Shown piece by piece: positions 60,699-64,000 of a DNA stretch of 64,000 nucleotides. Made by a program: the position numbers and the translations under genes. The DNA lies in NCBI RefSeq assembly GCF_900167525.1, contig NZ_FUZQ01000006.1, positions 124,001 to 188,000 on the forward strand. The letters run 5' to 3'. How positions within the stretch are numbered: the stretch's first letter is position 1; every line of letters begins with the position of its first letter. The notes under the pieces were generated by a model. That model had not been told where the DNA came from, did no database searches, and saw nothing but the letters and a program-made list of their open reading frames with translations. The DNA comes from Krasilnikoviella flava (GTDB taxonomy: Bacteria > Actinomycetota > Actinomycetes > Actinomycetales > Cellulomonadaceae).

Positions 60699-61805
60699 TC
60701 AGCGGTAGTCGCCGGTCATCCGCACGGCGCCGCCCTGCACACCCTTGGTCCCGGCAACCAGGTCCTCGGCCGGTGCGGCCGGGTCGAGGTCGGCGACCGA
60801 GCCCAGCACCCAGCCCGGCACACCACGTGCCGCGAGCGTCGCCAGCGCAGCGTCCACGCCGTCGGCGCCGACGACCGCCACCATGCCGACACCCAGGTTG
60901 AGGGTGTTCTCCAGGTCACGCCGCGGCACCGAGCCGAGCTCGCGGACGGTGCGGAAGACGGCGGGCACCTCCCATGACGCGCGGTCCACGGTGGCCACCG
61001 TGCCGGCGGGCAGGACGCGCGCGAGGTTCGCCGCGAGCCCGCCGCCCGTCACGTGCGTGACTGCGTGCACCTGTGCGGCCGGGTCCTGGGCGAGCGCGAG
61101 CACGTCGCGCGCGTACACGCGCGTGGGCTCCAGCAGCTCCTCCCCCAGGGTGCGGCCGAACTCCTCGACGTGACGGTCCAGCGACCAGCCGGCGTGCTTC
61201 ACGACGGCACGCACCAACGAGTAGCCGTTGGAGTGCAGGCCGCTCGAGCCCATGGCGACCAGCACGTCGCCCGCCCGCACCCGCTCCGGGCCGAGGACGG
61301 CGTCCGCCTCGACGATGCCCGTGGCCGCGCCGGCGACGTCGTACTCGTCCGGCTCGAGCAGGCCCGGGTGCTCGGCCGTCTCGCCGCCCACGAGGGCCGT
61401 GCCGGCCACCTCGCAGGCCTGGGCGATGCCCCGCACGATGTCGGCCACGCGCTCGGGCACGACCTTGCCGGTGGCGATGTAGTCGGTCATGAACAGCGGC
61501 TCGGCACCGACCACGACGATGTCGTCCACGACCATCCCGACGAGGTCGAAACCGATCGTGTCGTGCTTGTCGAGCGCCTGCGCGATCGCGACCTTGGTGC
61601 CGACTCCGTCCGTCGACGTCGCGAGCAGCGGCTGGCGGTACGCGCGGATCGCCGAGAGGTCGAAGAGCCCGGCGAACCCGCCCACCCCGCCGAGGACGGC
61701 GGGGCCGTGCGTGCGGCGGACCGCGTCCTTCATCAGCTCCACGGCCTTGTCGCCGGCCTCGGTGTCGACGCCGGCCGCGGCGTAGGTCAGGGGTTCGTTC
61801 GTCAC
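60699..61805 (-). CDS. purM: Phosphoribosylformylglycinamidine cyclo-ligase (AIR synthetase)
   Basis: Fifth step of de novo purine synthesis, FGAM + ATP to AIR; 368 residues. Motifs: GGVGGFAGLFDL, LATSTDGVGTKVAIA, GMVVDDIVVVGAEPLFMTDYI, VGGETAEHPG, SSGLHSNGYSLVR, HVTGGGLAANLAR. All typical of PurM. GTG start with GGGAG upstream. Downstream of purF on the same strand, separated by a REP-like hairpin in an 87-bp gap. Confidence 0.98.
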   Translation of the reverse strand: MTNEPLTYAAAGVDTEAGDKAVELMKDAVRRTHGPAVLGGVGGFAGLFDLSAIRAYRQPLLATSTDGVGTKVAIAQALDKHDTIGFDLVGMVVDDIVVVGAEPLFMTDYIATGKVVPERVADIVRGIAQACEVAGTALVGGETAEHPGLLEPDEYDVAGAATGIVEADAVLGPERVRAGDVLVAMGSSGLHSNGYSLVRAVVKHAGWSLDRHVEEFGRTLGEELLEPTRVYARDVLALAQDPAAQVHAVTHVTGGGLAANLARVLPAGTVATVDRASWEVPAVFRTVRELGSVPRRDLENTLNLGVGMVAVVGADGVDAALATLAARGVPGWVLGSVADLDPAAPAEDLVAGTKGVQGGAVRMTGDYR

Positions 61806-61820
61806 AGTGGCTCCCAGGCC

Positions 61821-61883
61821 GGTGGTCGAGCGTGTCGGTCCACCGTCGGTCGTCGGGCGGTGGTCGCGACTGGCTCGACCACC
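61821..61883. repeat. REP-like hairpin between purF and purM (copy 3)
   Basis: GGTGGTCGAGC (61821-61831) pairs with GCTCGACCACC (61873-61883); inner GGTCCACC/GGTGGTC may pair as well. Could act as attenuator or mRNA stabiliser between the two purine genes. Confidence 0.6.
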
Positions 61884-61892
61884 GGGATCTGG

Positions 61893-63440
61893 TCAGGGGT
61901 GGTTGAGCGCGGTGCCGCCGCCGGCACCCACGGAGACCTGCGTGAGCCCGTCCTCGGGGGCGCCGAGCGGCAGCTCGGCCTGCTCCAGGAGGTGCTTGCC
62001 GAGCTGGTCGGCCGTGGGCAGCTCGATCGGGTACTTGCCCGTGAAGCAGGCGGCGCACAGCTGGGACGCCGGCTGCTCGGTGGCGGCGATCATGCCCTCG
62101 GTCGAGATGTAGCCGAGAGAGTCGGCGCCCAGGGACTGTCCGATCTCGTCCGGCGTGAGGCCGTTGGCGATGAGCTCCGCGCGCGACGCGAAGTCGATGC
62201 CGTAGAAGCACGGCCACTTCACGGGCGGCGACGAGATCCGCACGTGCACCTCCGCCGCCCCCGCCTCGCGGAGCATCCGGATGAGGGCACGCTGCGTGTT
62301 GCCGCGCACGATCGAGTCGTCGACGACGACGAGGCGCTTGCCGCGGATCACTTCCCTGAGCGGGTTGAGCTTGAGGCGGATGCCGAGCTGGCGCAGCGTG
62401 TCGGACGGCTGGATGAACGTGCGGCCCACGTAGGCGTTCTTGGTGAGCCCCTGCCCGAACGGGATCCCCGACTCGGCGGCGTACCCGACGGCCGCCGGTG
62501 TGCCGGACTCCGGCGTCGGGATGACGAGGTCCGCGTCCACCGGGTGCTCCCGCGCGAGCGTGCGCCCCATCTCGACGCGCGACGCGTGCACGGAGCGCCC
62601 GTTGATCGTGTTGTCCGGGCGGGCGAGGTACACGTACTCGAAGACGCAGCCCGCACGCTCCGGCTCGGCGAACTTCTCCGAGCGCAGCCCGTCCGCGTCG
62701 ATCGTGAGGAGCTCGCCCGGCTCCACGTCGCGCACGTACGACGCGCCGACGATGTCCAGAGCGGGTGTCTCGGACGCGACCACCCAGCCGCGCTGCAGAC
62801 GGCCCAGCACCAGCGGGCGCACGCCCTGCGGGTCGCGCGCCGCGTAGAGCGTGCCCTCGTCCATGAAGACGAGCGAGAACGCGCCGCGCAGCCGGGGCAG
62901 CACCTCGAGCGCCGTCTGGGCGAGGGTGTGGTCGGCGTCGCCCGCGAGGAGCGCGGTGATGAGCGCTGTGTCGGTGGTGTTGCCGCGCGCGAGCTCGCCG
63001 CGGCGCTGCGCGCCGTAGCGCTCGGCCACGAGGTTCACGAGCTCGGCGGAGTTGGTGAGGTTGCCGTTGTGCCCGAGGGCGACGGTGCCGCCCGCGGTCG
63101 CGCCGAGGGTCGGCTGGGCGTTCTCCCAGGTGACCCCGCCGGTGGTGGAGTAGCGGCAGTGGCCGACCGCGAGGTGGCCGGTGAGGGCGTCGAGCGCCGT
63201 CTCGTCGAAGACCTGGGACACGAGGCCCATGTCCTTGTAGACGAGGATCTGCTCACCGTTGCTGGTGGCGATGCCGGCGGACTCCTGTCCGCGGTGCTGC
63301 AGGGCGTACAGGCCGAAGTAGGCGAGCTTCGCGACCTCCTCGCCGGGGGCCCAGACCCCGAAGACGCCGCAGGCGTCCTGGGGGCCCTTCTCGCCGGGCA
63401 TGAGGTCATGGTTCAGGCTGCCGTCAGGGCGCAAGGGCAT
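61893..63440 (-). CDS. purF: Amidophosphoribosyltransferase
   Basis: First committed step of purine synthesis, PRPP + Gln to phosphoribosylamine; 515 residues. A 23-residue propeptide ends before Cys24 (DACGVFGVW), the N-terminal nucleophile of the glutaminase domain. RYSTTGG, LGHNGNLTNS and the PRPP loop VVVDDSIVRGNTQRALIRML (blocks VVDDSIVRGNT) are present. The C-terminal CAACFTGKYPIELP has cysteines as in Fe-S-containing PurF of the B. subtilis type. GATACT 6 nt before the ATG suggests a leaderless start. Confidence 0.98.
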   Translation of the reverse strand: MPLRPDGSLNHDLMPGEKGPQDACGVFGVWAPGEEVAKLAYFGLYALQHRGQESAGIATSNGEQILVYKDMGLVSQVFDETALDALTGHLAVGHCRYSTTGGVTWENAQPTLGATAGGTVALGHNGNLTNSAELVNLVAERYGAQRRGELARGNTTDTALITALLAGDADHTLAQTALEVLPRLRGAFSLVFMDEGTLYAARDPQGVRPLVLGRLQRGWVVASETPALDIVGASYVRDVEPGELLTIDADGLRSEKFAEPERAGCVFEYVYLARPDNTINGRSVHASRVEMGRTLAREHPVDADLVIPTPESGTPAAVGYAAESGIPFGQGLTKNAYVGRTFIQPSDTLRQLGIRLKLNPLREVIRGKRLVVVDDSIVRGNTQRALIRMLREAGAAEVHVRISSPPVKWPCFYGIDFASRAELIANGLTPDEIGQSLGADSLGYISTEGMIAATEQPASQLCAACFTGKYPIELPTADQLGKHLLEQAELPLGAPEDGLTQVSVGAGGGTALNHP

Positions 63441-63488
63441 GTGCCGAGTATCCCACAGGGCCCCGGTGCCTCGACCGGGGCGGTCACG

Positions 63489-63908
63489 TCAGCGGCGGCG
63501 CAGGCTGCGCCGGTCGGAGATCACCGCGATCAGGCCCGCGACGCCCAGGCCGACGGCGATGCCGCCAAGGATGGTGACCGACACGTACACGCCCGGCTTC
63601 ATCAGGGCCCCGGCCGAGTCGGTCGCGTCGATGAGCCAGGTGGAGAAGATGAGCCCGACGACGGCACCCACCAGCGCTCCCACCCACAGGAAGACCGGGT
63701 ACTTGGGGGCGCGGCGCACGCGGTCGGGGTCGACCAGCAGCGTGACGTCCTGCGGCTCGTCCTCGTCCGCGGCGGCCGCCCGGGGCGCCTCGGGCTTCGA
63801 GCCCGACGCGCCGTCCGGCGCCGGCGTCTCCTGCGGGTCGTCGGCGGGCGCGGTGCCGGGCGTGTCCGGGCCGTCGTTCACGGGGCCGTCGGGGGTCGAG
63901 CTGCTCAC
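63489..63908 (-). CDS. Conserved actinobacterial two-TM membrane protein
   Basis: 139 residues. The first 65 residues are a disordered Pro/Ala/Asp-rich cytoplasmic tail, then DRVRRAPKYPVFLWVGALVG begins the first TM (about 72-92), a short loop with GALMKPG, and a second TM (VSVTILGGIAVGLGVAGLIAV) ending in basic residues. Small membrane proteins of this kind often sit upstream of purF in related genomes; function unknown. TAGGCT lies 6 nt before the GTG, so probably leaderless. Confidence 0.8.
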   Translation of the reverse strand: MSSSTPDGPVNDGPDTPGTAPADDPQETPAPDGASGSKPEAPRAAAADEDEPQDVTLLVDPDRVRRAPKYPVFLWVGALVGAVVGLIFSTWLIDATDSAGALMKPGVYVSVTILGGIAVGLGVAGLIAVISDRRSLRRR

Positions 63909-64000
63909 CCCACGAGCCTAAGTCACGCGGAAGGCCCCGCGGTCATCGGCGTCGGGCCGGCCGGGGCCCACCAGCGGTGGTCCCGACCGGCCCGTCCTCC

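Overview
The window is chromosomal DNA of a very high-GC actinobacterium. A mycothiol synthase (MshD), BldC, a DUF3073 protein, an Rpf-type muralytic enzyme, an actinobacterial Tad pilus locus, GTG starts and frequent 4-nt GTGA gene overlaps point to the Actinomycetia, most likely Micrococcales near Cellulomonadaceae/Promicromonosporaceae (inference, no database search). No IS element, prophage, integrase, CRISPR array, rRNA or plasmid gene was seen.

Layout. 1-4.2 kb: truncated H+-pyrophosphatase, then an ECF sigma factor with a membrane partner. 4.3-10 kb: M18 aminopeptidase, secreted Rpf/SH3 protein, large DEAD/H helicase, CitE-like lyase. 10-14.6 kb: Tad/Flp pilus operon (tadZ-tadA-tadB-tadC-flp-tadE-tadE-like). 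14.7-20.6 kb: ArsR-controlled MFS exporter, HAD phosphatase, a possible structured RNA, an acetyltransferase and acetyl-CoA synthetase. From the helicase to acs the gene order resembles M. tuberculosis Rv3649-Rv3667, so this is an old conserved block.

20.6-37.9 kb is the accessory part. It holds two paralogous NMT1-like binding lipoproteins, one ABC permease/ATPase pair, a 2-oxoglutarate/Fe oxygenase, three amidohydrolases (one frameshifted, one with altered metal ligands), a creatininase-family amidase, two FAD oxidases, a flavin reductase, and GntR and XRE-cupin regulators. It looks like an uptake and ring-opening pathway for an unidentified N-heterocycle. The two main operons each begin next to a related 19-bp ATGTT...AACAT palindrome, which suggests one shared regulator.

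38-44.2 kb: mshD, then a phosphate module (ppk, Nudix/histidine phosphatase, pit, DUF47) with PHO-box-like repeats before ppk and before DUF47-pit. 44.5-50.4 kb: sugar symporter, MarR-DHA2 efflux pair with twin operators, a second MarR, protein phosphatase. 50.4-58.4 kb: msrB with a SigR-type promoter, DEAD-box RNA helicase, several membrane proteins, tRNA-Lys, a phosphodiesterase, M15 peptidase and a zincin. 58.4-58.9 kb: tRNA-Glu, -Asp and -Phe. 59-64 kb: two small envelope proteins, bldC, DUF3073, purM, purF and a membrane protein, an order also known in Streptomyces.

Many genes have a TANNNT-like -10 hexamer only 5-7 nt before the start codon and no Shine-Dalgarno sequence, so leaderless translation appears common here.
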